DNA of 64,000 nt, taken from Limnohabitans sp. WS1 (GTDB taxonomy: Bacteria > Pseudomonadota > Gammaproteobacteria > Burkholderiales > Burkholderiaceae_C). The stretch is from assembly GCF_003063265.1 (NCBI RefSeq), contig NZ_NERU01000001.1, positions 620,001 to 684,000 of the forward strand, given 5' to 3'. Numbering within the stretch: the first letter of the stretch is position 1; every line of letters starts with the position of its first letter. Of this stretch, positions 17,571 through 26,455 are shown piece by piece. The translations under genes were made by a program, and so were the position numbers. The notes under the pieces were generated by a model that was not told the origin of the DNA, did no database searches, and was given only the letters and a program-made list of their open reading frames with translations.

Positions 17571-19322
17571 ATGACCGCCAAGAAAAAAACCTACGAAGAA
17601 CTGCGCAGCGCCCGCTGGTTTGCACCGGACGATTTCCGATCTTTTGGCCACCGCTCACGCGCCATGCAAATGGGTTATGACCATGTGGACTGGGCGGGCA
17701 AGCCGGTGATCGCCATCGTCAACACCTGGAGCGACATCAACAACTGCCATTCGCACTTCAAGCAGCGGGTGGAGGACGTCAAGCGCGGCATATTTCAGGC
17801 CGGGGGTTTTCCCATCGAGTTGCCTGCCATCTCCTTGGCCGAAAACTTCGTCAAACCCACCACCATGATGTACCGCAACTTGCTGGCCATCGAGACCGAA
17901 GAGCTGCTGCGCTCGCACCCGGTCGACGGTGCCGTGTTGATGGGCGGCTGCGACAAAACCACACCGGGCCTGCTCATGGGGGCGCTCAGCATGAACATGC
18001 CCTGCATTTATTTGCCCGCAGGCCCCATGTTGCGCGGCAACTGGAAAGGCAAGACCCTGGGCTCGGGCTCGGACGCGTTCAAGTACTGGGACGAGCGCCG
18101 GGCGGGCAATATCACACAGACGCAATGGCTCGAAGTCGAAGGCGGCATTGCCCGCAGCCACGGCACCTGCATGGTCATGGGCACGGCCGCCACCATGATG
18201 GGCATTGCCGAAGCCATGGGCATGACCTTGCCTGGGGCATCCAGCATTCCGGCACCCGACGCCAACCACCCGCGCATGTCGGCTGCTTGTGGTCGGCGCA
18301 TCGTGGACATGGTGTGGGAAGACCAAAAACCCTCGGACATCCTGACGCGCCAGAGCTTTGAAAACGCCATCACCGTGGCCATGGCCGAAGGCTGCTCGAC
18401 CAACGCCATCATCCACCTGGTGGCCATGTCACGCCGCGCCGGGGCGCACTGCGCAGTGACGCTGGACGACTTTGACGCCTTCAGCCGCAAGGTGCCGGTG
18501 ATCGCCAACATCCGCCCCAGCGGCGACCAGTACCTGATGGAAGATTTTTATTACGCCGGGGGCATGAAAGGCCTGATGAGCCGCCTGCGTGATGGCGGTT
18601 TGCTGCACCTGGACGCGATGACCGTCTCGGGCCAAACCGTGCGCGAGAACATCGCCGATGCCGAGGTTTACAACGACGACGTGATCCGGCCGCTGAGCAA
18701 CGCGATTTACGACGAAGGCGCATTGGCCGTGCTGCGCGGCAATCTCGCGCCCGATGGCTGCGTGATCAAGCCCAGCGCCTGCTCGGCCAAGTTCCAGCAG
18801 CACACCGGCCCAGCCTTGGTGTTTGACGATTACCCCAGCCTGAAAGTCGCCATCGACGACCCCGATCTGAACGTGACCGAAGACCACGTCATCATCTTGC
18901 GCAACGCGGGCCCCAAGGGCGGCCCCGGCATGCCCGAGTGGGGCATGGTGCCGATCCCCACCAAGCTGGTCAAGCAAGGCGTGCGCGACATGCTGCGCAT
19001 CAGCGATGCCCGCATGAGCGGCACCAGCTATGGTGCCTGCGTGCTGCACGTTGCGCCCGAAGCCTATGTGGGCGGCAACCTGGCGCTGGTGCAAAACGGT
19101 GACTTGATCACGGTGGACATTCCGAATCGCAGCATTCACCTGCAGGTGAGCGACGAAGAGCTGGCCACGCGCCGCGCCGCCTGGACGCCGCTGCCCAAAC
19201 GCTTTGAGCGGGGCTACGGCCACATGTTCACGCAGCACATTTTGCAGGCCGACCAGGGCTGCGACTTCGATTATCTGGAAACCTCGTTCGGCGCATCGGT
19301 GAGCGAGCCGGTCATTTATTGA
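17571..19322 (+). CDS. IlvD/Edd-family dehydratase, L-arabinonate dehydratase type
   Basis: This 583-residue [2Fe-2S] dehydratase removes water from an aldonic acid to give a 2-keto-3-deoxy acid. With the ATG at 17571, the three cluster cysteines fall at Cys59 (NNCHSH), Cys127 (GGCDKTTP) and Cys200 (RSHGTCMVMG). From memory these positions match the characterised Rhizobium L-arabinonate dehydratase, and they support this start over the GTG at 17547. ELRSARWFAPDDFRSFGHRS is typical of that sugar-acid subgroup rather than of branched-chain IlvD. The substrate could be arabinonate, fuconate or another aldonate. Confidence 0.88.
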   Translation: MTAKKKTYEELRSARWFAPDDFRSFGHRSRAMQMGYDHVDWAGKPVIAIVNTWSDINNCHSHFKQRVEDVKRGIFQAGGFPIELPAISLAENFVKPTTMMYRNLLAIETEELLRSHPVDGAVLMGGCDKTTPGLLMGALSMNMPCIYLPAGPMLRGNWKGKTLGSGSDAFKYWDERRAGNITQTQWLEVEGGIARSHGTCMVMGTAATMMGIAEAMGMTLPGASSIPAPDANHPRMSAACGRRIVDMVWEDQKPSDILTRQSFENAITVAMAEGCSTNAIIHLVAMSRRAGAHCAVTLDDFDAFSRKVPVIANIRPSGDQYLMEDFYYAGGMKGLMSRLRDGGLLHLDAMTVSGQTVRENIADAEVYNDDVIRPLSNAIYDEGALAVLRGNLAPDGCVIKPSACSAKFQQHTGPALVFDDYPSLKVAIDDPDLNVTEDHVIILRNAGPKGGPGMPEWGMVPIPTKLVKQGVRDMLRISDARMSGTSYGACVLHVAPEAYVGGNLALVQNGDLITVDIPNRSIHLQVSDEELATRRAAWTPLPKRFERGYGHMFTQHILQADQGCDFDYLETSFGASVSEPVIY

Positions 19323-19333
19323 GCACGCAAGCC

Positions 19334-20065
19334 ATGCCTCTCCAAGCCGAAACCCGTGACAAGCTCAAAACCGTGAGCACCGCCACCTTGTGCACCGCGC
19401 TGTTCAAGTGCGGCTTGCGCAACCAGTTCATTCAGGACGTTCGCCCCGTCAATGCCGACTTGCAGCGTGACATGCCCAATATGGTGGGTGAAGCCTTCAC
19501 ACTGCGCTACATCCCGGCCCGGGAAGACCTCAACCCCATCAGCGTGTTTCTGGACCGCCATCACCCTCAACGTGTGGCGGTCGAAACTTGCCCACCTGGC
19601 GCGGTGATGGTGTTTGACAGCCGCAAAGACGCACGGGCCGCATCGGCCGGTGGCATTTTGGTGTCACGTCTCATGGTTCGAGGCTGCGCGGGTGTGGTGA
19701 CCGATGGCGGTTTCCGTGATTCACCCGAAATTGCGGCCTTGAATTTTCCGGCCTACCACCAGCGCCCCAGCGCCCCCACCAATTTGACACTGCACCAAGC
19801 GCTGGACATTAACGTGCCCATTGGCTGTGGTGATGTGGCCGTCTGGCCTGGGGATGTGATGGTGGGGGACAAAGAGGGCGTGGTTGTGCTGCCCGCACAC
19901 CTGGCCGACGAGTTGGCCGACGAAGCGGTGGAAATGACCGTGTTTGAAGACTTTGTGATCGACCAAGTGCAAAACCACGGCCGCAGCATTTTGGGCCTGT
20001 ACCCGCCCACCGATCCACAGTCCAAGGACGACTTTGCGGTTTGGCGTCAGGCCAAGGGGCGTTGA
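19334..20065 (+). CDS. RraA-like / HMG aldolase family protein
   Basis: This protein of about 243 residues belongs to the RraA/4-hydroxy-4-methyl-2-oxoglutarate aldolase family. The catalytic Arg-Asp pair is seen in VVTDGGFRDSPEI, and the conserved core GCGDVAVWPGDVMVGDKEGV, with VVLPAHLADE after it, follows. In sugar-acid operons such proteins are often proposed as aldolases or dehydratases for the 2-keto-3-deoxy product; this is inferred from context. The start is uncertain: a TTG at 19319 overlaps the previous stop, and an ATG lies at 19334. Both genes appear co-transcribed. Confidence 0.8.
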   Translation: MPLQAETRDKLKTVSTATLCTALFKCGLRNQFIQDVRPVNADLQRDMPNMVGEAFTLRYIPAREDLNPISVFLDRHHPQRVAVETCPPGAVMVFDSRKDARAASAGGILVSRLMVRGCAGVVTDGGFRDSPEIAALNFPAYHQRPSAPTNLTLHQALDINVPIGCGDVAVWPGDVMVGDKEGVVVLPAHLADELADEAVEMTVFEDFVIDQVQNHGRSILGLYPPTDPQSKDDFAVWRQAKGR

Positions 20066-20110
20066 CCGGCCATGGCACCTGGGCAAACCCCGGCCAAGCT
20101 GCCAGCATGC

Positions 20111-20133
20111 CAAGGGTGACACATACACCCTTG
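20111..20133. promoter_or_regulatory. 8-bp inverted repeat between RraA gene and rcoM
   Basis: CAAGGGTG (20111-20118) and CACCCTTG (20126-20133) pair perfectly around a 7-nt loop. No T-run follows, so it may be a weak terminator stem or an operator upstream of rcoM. Confidence 0.4.
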
Positions 20134-20249
20134 CAACAGCGGTTTCAATTCATTGTTAAAGTGGCCCAATTCCGCCATCCGACGGCGTCAAATGGTGAAC
20201 TTTGAACCGCTTGGCCCTGCAAACCCGAAGCCGCTTGTCAGTCGCATCA

Positions 20250-21005
20250 ATGCCCCCCACCATGGACGCCAAAACCACCGCCAACCCCAGCCTGTACTTG
20301 TTTGAAAAGTTCGAGGCCGGGGTCATCCACCTGGATGCCCAGCGCAATGTGCTGGCCATGAACGACTTTGCGCGACGGGTCTTGCCGGTGGACGAGAAAC
20401 AACCTTTCAACAAACTGGTCACCTCTTTCCACCCTGAGCGCTCCAAGCCCAAAGTCAATTTTTTGCTCGACGAGGCTTCGGGTTGTCCCATGGCCAATGC
20501 CGTGCCCATGACCATGATCATCAACATCCCCGAACAGGTGTTGCTCATCAAGGTCAGCCGTTTGGGCGATGCCCATGGTGTCACCACTGGTTTTGCCTTG
20601 GTCTTCTACGACGTGACCCAAGTGGTCAGCCAGGAATTGCCCTCCGCTGAGCCCCCCGCCAAAAACATGCGCTTGTCGCGCATCCCGATGGTGGCCGATC
20701 AAAAAGTCTCGTTTGTCGACACCGCCGATGTGCTCAGCCTGGAGTCGCAAGCCCACTACACCCGCGTGCTCACGCGCGAGGGTTACCACTTTTGCAACCT
20801 GAGCATTGGCGATCTGGCGCTGCGCCTGGACCCAGCGCAGTTCATGCGGGTGCACCGCTGCTTCATTGTGAACTTGGATGCTGTGCAATCCTTGGGGCGC
20901 GAGGGCAGCAAAACCCACATCTTGCTCAAAGGCAAAAACACCCAAGCCGTGCCCGTGTCACGCGGCGAAGTCGCCCGCTTGCGCGAGGCACTGGGCCTGA
21001 GCTGA
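20250..21005 (+). CDS. rcoM: CO-sensing regulator RcoM (heme PAS + LytTR)
   Basis: The protein has an N-terminal PAS domain (about 14-125) and a C-terminal LytTR DNA-binding domain (about 145-245; SFVDTADVLSLESQAHYTRV, RVHRCFIVNLDAV). This is the architecture of RcoM, the heme-based CO sensor that activates cox genes. Numbered from the ATG at 20250, His61 (SFHPERSK), Cys79 (ASGCPMAN) and Met89 (VPMTMIIN) line up with the known heme ligands His74, Cys94 and Met104; the Cys-to-Met spacing of 10 is preserved. The start is uncertain (20202 TTG, 20250, 20262). It precedes the cox operon with a REP array in between. Confidence 0.9.
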   Translation: MPPTMDAKTTANPSLYLFEKFEAGVIHLDAQRNVLAMNDFARRVLPVDEKQPFNKLVTSFHPERSKPKVNFLLDEASGCPMANAVPMTMIINIPEQVLLIKVSRLGDAHGVTTGFALVFYDVTQVVSQELPSAEPPAKNMRLSRIPMVADQKVSFVDTADVLSLESQAHYTRVLTREGYHFCNLSIGDLALRLDPAQFMRVHRCFIVNLDAVQSLGREGSKTHILLKGKNTQAVPVSRGEVARLREALGLS

Positions 21006-21017
21006 ACCCCGCCTTTT

Positions 21018-21727
21018 GTGGGGGGCCACAAACTGCAGGCAGCCACCTGTGCGGGGCTCCCACAAACTGCAGGCATCGCCCTGTAGGAGCGACGCCCCCG
21101 TCGCGAAAAGCCTAGCAGACCACGCAGAATCGCCTCGAGGGCGAGGCTCCTACAAACTGCAGGCAGCCACTTGGGCGGGGCACCCACAATTTGCGGACAT
21201 GGCCCTGTAGGAGCGACGCCCTCGTCGCGAAAAGCCTAGCAGACCACGCAGAATCGCCCCGAGGGCGGGGCTCCTACAAACTGCAGGCTGCCACCTGTGC
21301 TGTTCTCCCACAATTTGCGGACATGGCCCTGTAGGAGCGACGCCCCCGTCGCGAAAAGCCTCGCAGACCACGAAGAATCGCCTCGAGGGCGAGGCTCCTA
21401 CAAAGAGCAGGCAGCCACCTGTGCGGGGCTCCCACAATTTGCGGACATGGCCCTTTAGGAGCGACGCCCTCGTCGCGAAAAGCCTCGCAGACCACGAAGA
21501 ATCGCCCAGGGGGCGAGGCTCCTACAAACTGCAGGCAGCCACCTGCGCGAGGCTCCCACAATTTGCGGACATGGCCCTGTAGGAGCGACGCCCTCGTCGC
21601 TAAAAGCCTCGCAGACCACGCAGAATCGCCCCGGGGGCGAGGCTCCTACAAACTGCAGGTAGCCACTTGGGCGGGGCTCCTACAAAGTGCAAGCTGCCAC
21701 CTGGGCTTTGCACCCACAAACTGCAGC
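21018..21727. repeat. REP array 1: five 71-bp elements, 124-bp period
   Basis: Left ends GTAGGAGCGACG occur at 21083, 21207, 21331, 21455 (TTAGG variant) and 21579, always 124 bp apart. Each 71-bp element has outer arms GTAGGAGC and GGCTCCTAC and two inner hairpins (GCGACG/CGTCGC and CGCC/GGCG), so it can fold as a three-way junction. Spacers of 53 bp are also near-identical (AACTGCAGGCAGCCAC, CCCACAATTTGCGGACATGG). Partial spacer copies flank both ends. It occupies most of the 998-bp gap between rcoM and coxM; no gene is present there. Confidence 0.9.
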
Positions 21728-21856
21728 CGCGATGAACCCTTGCAAACCGCCCGTCATTCCCCTTACACCCCCGGGTATTGAGCGTCCAAACCAAGGGTAT
21801 TCACTGGGCTTTGAGGCACCTAGGACATTCCCTGATTGCGAGACCGACAAAGTCTG

Positions 21857-21893
21857 TTCAATTCATTTCGTGCTCAATAAAGTGCATTTCGTG
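21857..21893 (+). promoter_or_regulatory. Phased direct repeats upstream of coxM, candidate RcoM site
   Basis: Hexamers TTCAAT (21857), TTCGTG (21867), ATAAAG (21877) and TTCGTG (21888) start 10, 10 and 11 bp apart, so they lie on one face of the helix. Two fit TTnnnG exactly and two differ at one base. TTnnnG direct repeats are, from memory, the reported recognition pattern of RcoM. The 10-bp string CATTTCGTGC is repeated exactly at a 21-bp distance. The array ends 110 bp before the coxM start. Confidence 0.6.
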
Positions 21894-22003
21894 CAATAAA
21901 TCGGCCATTAAGAGACGAATTTGAATAAAACCTGACTCTTCAGTCGGAAAAGGACTCTCACCAATACTCCGAACTGTTTTTCACAAAACTCAGGAGACCC
22001 TTG

Positions 22004-22867
22004 ATGATTCCACCGCGTTTTGAATACCACGCGCCCAAAACCGTCGGCGAGGCGGTTGCCTTGCTCGGCCAATTGGGCTCTGACGCCAAGTTGCTGGCCG
22101 GCGGCCACAGCCTGTTGCCCATGATGAAGCTGCGTTTTGCAGCCCCCGAACACCTGATCGACATCAACCGCATCCCTGAACTCAAGGGCATCCGCGAAGA
22201 AGGCGGCACCGTGGTGATCGGTGCCATGACGGTCGAAAACGAGCTGATCAGCTCGCCCATCCTGCAAGCCAAAGTGCCTTTGTTGTGCGAAGCGGCCAAG
22301 CTGATTGCCGACCCCCAGGTGCGCAACCGAGGCACGATTGGCGGCGACATCGCCCACGGTGACCCCGGCAACGACCACCCCGCGCTGTCCATCGTGATCG
22401 ACGCGTCCTTTGTGCTCGAAGGCCCCAATGGCCGCCGCACCGTGGCCGCCGACGGTTTTTTCCTCGGCACCTACATGACGCTGCTCGAAGAAAACGAAGT
22501 CATGTGCGAGATCCGCGTGCCTGCCTTTGCCGCTGGCACTGGTTACGCCTACGAAAAACTCAAGCGCAAAACCGGTGACTGGGCGACAGCCGGTTGCGCG
22601 GTGGTGATCCGCAAGTCGGGTGACCAGGTCAGCCATGTGCGTGTGGCCCTGACCAACGTGGCCCCGGCCGCGCTGCGTGTCGAAGCCGCCGAAGCCGCTT
22701 TGCTGAACAAGCCCTTCAACGCCGCCAACGTGCAAGCCGCCGTGCAAGCCGCCATCGCCGCCTGCGACCCTGCCGAAGACCTGCGCGGTGACATCGAATA
22801 CAAGACCGCCATGGCCGGTGAGATGGTCAAACGCGCCCTGAACAAAGCCTGGTCGCGCTGCGCTTAA
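22004..22867 (+). CDS. coxM: CO dehydrogenase medium (FAD) subunit
   Basis: This 287-residue flavoprotein subunit passes electrons from the iron-sulfur subunit to quinone. The two FAD-pyrophosphate motifs of the family are visible: [14 protein letters not shown] near residues 30-43 and [20 protein letters not shown] in the middle. AGGAGA precedes the ATG at 22004. It is first in the order coxM-coxS-coxL, the order of form I CO dehydrogenases. Confidence 0.96.
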   Translation: MIPPRFEYHAPKTVGEAVALLGQLGSDAKLLAGGHSLLPMMKLRFAAPEHLIDINRIPELKGIREEGGTVVIGAMTVENELISSPILQAKVPLLCEAAKLIADPQVRNRGTIGGDIAHGDPGNDHPALSIVIDASFVLEGPNGRRTVAADGFFLGTYMTLLEENEVMCEIRVPAFAAGTGYAYEKLKRKTGDWATAGCAVVIRKSGDQVSHVRVALTNVAPAALRVEAAEAALLNKPFNAANVQAAVQAAIAACDPAEDLRGDIEYKTAMAGEMVKRALNKAWSRCA

Positions 22868-22884
22868 AGCACAAGGAAAACAAC

Positions 22885-23370
22885 ATGTCCAAAAAACTCG
22901 TCACCGTTTCCGTCAATGGCAAAAAAGAAGAAAAAGCCGTTGAACCACGCACCTTGCTGATCCACTTTTTGCGCGAAGAACTCAACCTGACCGGCGCCCA
23001 TATCGGCTGCGAGACCAGCCACTGCGGCGCTTGCACCGTGGACATCGACGGCCAATCGGTCAAGTCTTGCACCCACCTGGCGGTGCAGTGCGACGGCTCC
23101 GAAGTGCTGACTGTCGAAGGCCTGGCCAACAAAGGCGTGTTGCACGCGGTGCAAGAAGGCTTCTACAAAGAACACGGCCTGCAGTGCGGCTTTTGCACGC
23201 CCGGCATGCTCATGCGTGCCTACCGCTTCTTGCAAGAGAACCCCAACCCGAGCGAAGACGAAATTCGCCACGGCATGGCCGGCAACCTGTGCCGCTGCAC
23301 GGGCTACCAAAACATCGTCAAAGCCGTCCAGTACGCCGCCAAAAAACTGCAAGAGCCCGTTGCGGCTTGA
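22885..23370 (+). CDS. coxS: CO dehydrogenase small [2Fe-2S] subunit
   Basis: This 161-residue electron-transfer subunit carries two [2Fe-2S] clusters. The plant-ferredoxin-type cluster is held by [12 protein letters not shown] with a downstream Cys, and the proximal cluster by [10 protein letters not shown] and CRCTGYQN. It lacks a signal peptide, consistent with assembly in the cytoplasm on the inner face of the membrane. It lies 17 bp after coxM. Confidence 0.97.
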   Translation: MSKKLVTVSVNGKKEEKAVEPRTLLIHFLREELNLTGAHIGCETSHCGACTVDIDGQSVKSCTHLAVQCDGSEVLTVEGLANKGVLHAVQEGFYKEHGLQCGFCTPGMLMRAYRFLQENPNPSEDEIRHGMAGNLCRCTGYQNIVKAVQYAAKKLQEPVAA

Positions 23371-23399
23371 TGCGAACACCCATTTGATCGGAGACACAC

Positions 23400-25811
23400 A
23401 TGAACGCACCGGTACAAACCGCTGAAGCCCGCGAACTCGCGCTGGCTGGCATGGGCGCATCGCGCCTGCGCAAAGAAGACGCCCGTTTCATCCAGGGCAA
23501 GGGCAACTACGTTGACGACATCAAGATGCCCGGCATGTTGCACATGGACATCGTGCGCAGCCCCATCGCCCACGGCCGCATCGTCAAAATCAACAAAGAA
23601 GCCGCCCTGGCCATCCCCGGCGTGCACGCCGTGCTGACTGCCGACGACTTGAAGCCCCTGAAGCTGCACTGGATGCCCACCCTCGCGGGTGACGTGGCCG
23701 CTGTGCTGGCCGACGAGAAGGTGCACTTCCAGATGCAGGAAGTCGCCATCGTCATCGCTGACGACCGCTACATCGCCGCTGACGCGGTGGAAGCCGTCGA
23801 GATCGAATACGAAGAGCTGCCCGTGGTGCTCGACCCGTATGCCGCCTTGCAGCCCGGCGCCCCCGTGATCCGTGACGATTTGGCTGGCAAGACGGAAGGC
23901 GCACACGGCAAGCGTGACCACCACAACCACATCTTCACGTGGGATGCCGGTGACAAGTCGGCTGCTGACGCCGCTTTTGACAAAGCCGAAGTGACCGTGT
24001 CGCAGCACATGTACTACCCCCGCGTGCACCCTTGCCCGCTGGAGACCTGCGGCTGCGTCGCTTCCTTCGACCCGATCAAGGGCGACCTGACCACCTTCAT
24101 CACCTCGCAAGCCCCCCATGTGGTGCGCACCGTGGTGTCCATGCTCTCGGGCATCCCCGAATCCAAAGTGCGCATCGTCAGCCCCGACATCGGTGGCGGC
24201 TTTGGCAACAAGGTCGGCATCTACCCCGGTTATGTCTGCGCCATCGTGGCCTCCATCGTGCTGGGCCGCCCCGTCAAGTGGGTCGAAGACCGCATCGAAA
24301 ACATCTCGTCCACCGCCTTCGCCCGTGACTACCACATGGACGGCGAATTGGCTGCGACGGCCGACGGCAAGATCACCGGCCTGCGCGTGAACGTGGTGGC
24401 CGACCACGGCGCGTTTGACGCTTGTGCCGACCCGACCAAGTTCCCTGCCGGCATGTTCCACATCGTCTCAGGCTCGTATGACATTCCAGCTGCACACGCC
24501 AGCGTCAAAGGCGTCTACACCAACAAGGCCCCCGGTGGCGTGGCTTACCGCTGCTCCTTCCGCGTGACCGAAGCGGTGTACCTGATCGAGCGCATGGTCG
24601 ACGTGCTGGCGCAAAAGCTGGGCATGGACAAGGCCGAGATCCGCGCCAAGAACTTCGTCAAGAAAGAACAGTTCCCCTACACCAGCGCCTTCGGTTTTGA
24701 ATACGACTCGGGCGACTACCAAACCGCTTTGGACAAAGTGCTGGAAGCCGTGGACTACAAAGGTCTGCGTGCCGAGCAAGCAGCCAAACGCGCTGACCCC
24801 AACAGCCCCACGCTGATGGGCATTGGCCTGGTCACCTTCACCGAAGTGGTGGGTGCTGGCCCGTCCAAGATGTGCGACATCCTGGGCGTGGGCATGTTCG
24901 ACTCCTGCGAAATCCGCATCCACCCCACCGGCAGCGCCATCGCCCGCATGGGCACGATCACGCAAGGCCAAGGCCACCAGACCACCTACGCGCAGATCAT
25001 CGCCACCGAGTTGGGTATTCCGTCTGAAGTGATTCAGGTCGAAGAAGGCGATACCAGCACCGCGCCCTACGGCTTGGGCACCTACGGTTCACGCTCCACG
25101 CCTGTGGCCGGTGCCGCCATTGCTTTGGCTGCTCGCAAGATTCACGCAAAGGCCCGCAAGATCGCCGCCCACATGCTCGAAGTCAACGAAAACGACCTCG
25201 ACTGGGAAGTGGACCGCTTCAAGGTCAAGGGCGACGACAGCAAGTACAAAACCATGGCCGATGTGGCATGGCAGGCTTACCACCAGCCACCAGATGGCTT
25301 GGAGCCAGGCCTGGAAGCCGTGCACTACTACGACCCACCGAACTTCACCTTCCCCTTCGGCATCTACCTGTGCGTGGTGGACATCGACCGCGCCACGGGC
25401 GAGACCAAAATCCGCCGCTTCTATGCGCTGGACGACTGCGGCACCCGCATCAACCCGATGATCATCGACGGCCAGATCCACGGCGGTCTGACCGAAGGTT
25501 TTGCCGTGGCCATGGGCCAGCAAATGCCATTCGATGCACAGGGCAACTTGCTGGGCAACACGCTGATGGACTACTTCTTGCCCACCTTCGTGGAAACCCC
25601 GCACTGGGAAACCGACCACACCGTGACCCCTTCGCCACACCACCCTCTGGGTGCCAAGGGCGTCGCCGAATCGCCCCACGTCGGCTCGATCCCCACCTTC
25701 ACTTCGGCTGTGGTCGATGCCTTCTCGCACCTGGGTGTCACGCACCTGGACATGCCGCACAACGCTTTCCGCACCTGGAAAGCGCTGCGCGAGCACGGCG
25801 CCGCTTTGTAA
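23400..25811 (+). CDS. coxL: Form I aerobic CO dehydrogenase large (Mo-Cu) subunit
   Basis: This 803-residue catalytic subunit oxidises CO with water to CO2, two protons and two electrons at a Mo-S-Cu site. The form I signature AYRCSFR is present with the copper-binding Cys at residue 385 (388 in Oligotropha CoxL). This separates true CO dehydrogenases from form II proteins, which carry AYRGAGR. The catalytic Glu is residue 757 in GVAESPHVG. QGQGHQTTYAQI is the cofactor-binding loop. The start at 23400 gives the usual N-terminus with SRLRKEDARFIQGKGNYVDD. Confidence 0.98.
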   Translation: MNAPVQTAEARELALAGMGASRLRKEDARFIQGKGNYVDDIKMPGMLHMDIVRSPIAHGRIVKINKEAALAIPGVHAVLTADDLKPLKLHWMPTLAGDVAAVLADEKVHFQMQEVAIVIADDRYIAADAVEAVEIEYEELPVVLDPYAALQPGAPVIRDDLAGKTEGAHGKRDHHNHIFTWDAGDKSAADAAFDKAEVTVSQHMYYPRVHPCPLETCGCVASFDPIKGDLTTFITSQAPHVVRTVVSMLSGIPESKVRIVSPDIGGGFGNKVGIYPGYVCAIVASIVLGRPVKWVEDRIENISSTAFARDYHMDGELAATADGKITGLRVNVVADHGAFDACADPTKFPAGMFHIVSGSYDIPAAHASVKGVYTNKAPGGVAYRCSFRVTEAVYLIERMVDVLAQKLGMDKAEIRAKNFVKKEQFPYTSAFGFEYDSGDYQTALDKVLEAVDYKGLRAEQAAKRADPNSPTLMGIGLVTFTEVVGAGPSKMCDILGVGMFDSCEIRIHPTGSAIARMGTITQGQGHQTTYAQIIATELGIPSEVIQVEEGDTSTAPYGLGTYGSRSTPVAGAAIALAARKIHAKARKIAAHMLEVNENDLDWEVDRFKVKGDDSKYKTMADVAWQAYHQPPDGLEPGLEAVHYYDPPNFTFPFGIYLCVVDIDRATGETKIRRFYALDDCGTRINPMIIDGQIHGGLTEGFAVAMGQQMPFDAQGNLLGNTLMDYFLPTFVETPHWETDHTVTPSPHHPLGAKGVAESPHVGSIPTFTSAVVDAFSHLGVTHLDMPHNAFRTWKALREHGAAL

Positions 25812-25823
25812 TCAGGAACCATC

Positions 25824-26453
25824 ATGGAAGTCAAACTCGACAAACAATACCCGCTGGATGTGGATGCGGCACGGGCCTGGGCCCTGCTGACCGACCTGAA
25901 GGCGACTGCCAACTGCATGCCCGGTGCGGAAATCACCGAGCAGCTGTCCGAGACCTCGTTCAAGGGCGGCGTCAAGGTCAAGGTCGGCCCGGCTGTGGCC
26001 CAGTTCGGTGGTACCGTGGACGTGATCGAAGCGGTGGCCGCCGAGCGCAAGATGGTCTTGCGCGGCAAAGGTGCTGACAAGGGCGGCTCGTCCGCCTCGA
26101 TGGACCTGACCGCGATCATCACCGCCGACCCGGCCAATCCGGCGCATTGCATATTGAACGGCCAAGCGGCGGTGATCGTGAACGGCAAGTTCGCGCAATT
26201 TGGCGGCCGCATGATGGTGCAGGTGTCCGACATGCTGCTGGCGCAGTTTGTCGAGAACTTCCGCCAGACAGCGCTGACCTTGCCAGCGGCCGAAGGCTCG
26301 CCAGCCGCTGCAACGGTGGCTTCGTCTACCGAGGCCGCAGCGCCAGCGGCAGCGCCTGCTGCGCCCGTGGTGGCCCGCGAGATCAACGGCCTGGCCATCT
26401 TCTGGGCTTTGCTCAAGAGCTGGTTCGGTGGTTTGGTTGGCAAGAAAGCCTGA
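25824..26453 (+). CDS. coxG: CoxG, SRPBCC membrane-anchor protein
   Basis: This 209-residue protein has an SRPBCC (START-like) domain over residues 1-145 (MEVKLDKQYPLDVDAARAWA, CMPGAEITEQLS). An Ala/Pro-rich linker and a C-terminal hydrophobic helix (INGLAIFWALLKSWFGGLVG) follow. CoxG recruits CO dehydrogenase to the inner membrane and has been linked to quinone delivery in other species. Position between coxL and coxD is standard. Confidence 0.93.
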   Translation: MEVKLDKQYPLDVDAARAWALLTDLKATANCMPGAEITEQLSETSFKGGVKVKVGPAVAQFGGTVDVIEAVAAERKMVLRGKGADKGGSSASMDLTAIITADPANPAHCILNGQAAVIVNGKFAQFGGRMMVQVSDMLLAQFVENFRQTALTLPAAEGSPAAATVASSTEAAAPAAAPAAPVVAREINGLAIFWALLKSWFGGLVGKKA

Positions 26454-26455
26454 GC

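Noticed and set aside
21150-21561. Short frames within REP array 1 encoding repeated peptides
   Set aside because: They arise because the DNA repeats; the same peptide recurs with the 124-bp unit and there are no ribosome-binding sites.
21018-21727. CRISPR array
   Set aside because: Repeats are periodic, but the spacers are nearly identical to each other, the unit is palindromic and long, and no cas genes occur.
26147-26455. N-terminal extension of CoxD overlapping coxG
   Set aside because: The extension is out of frame with coxG coding sequence and lacks family similarity; the ATG at 26456 gives the usual MoxR length.
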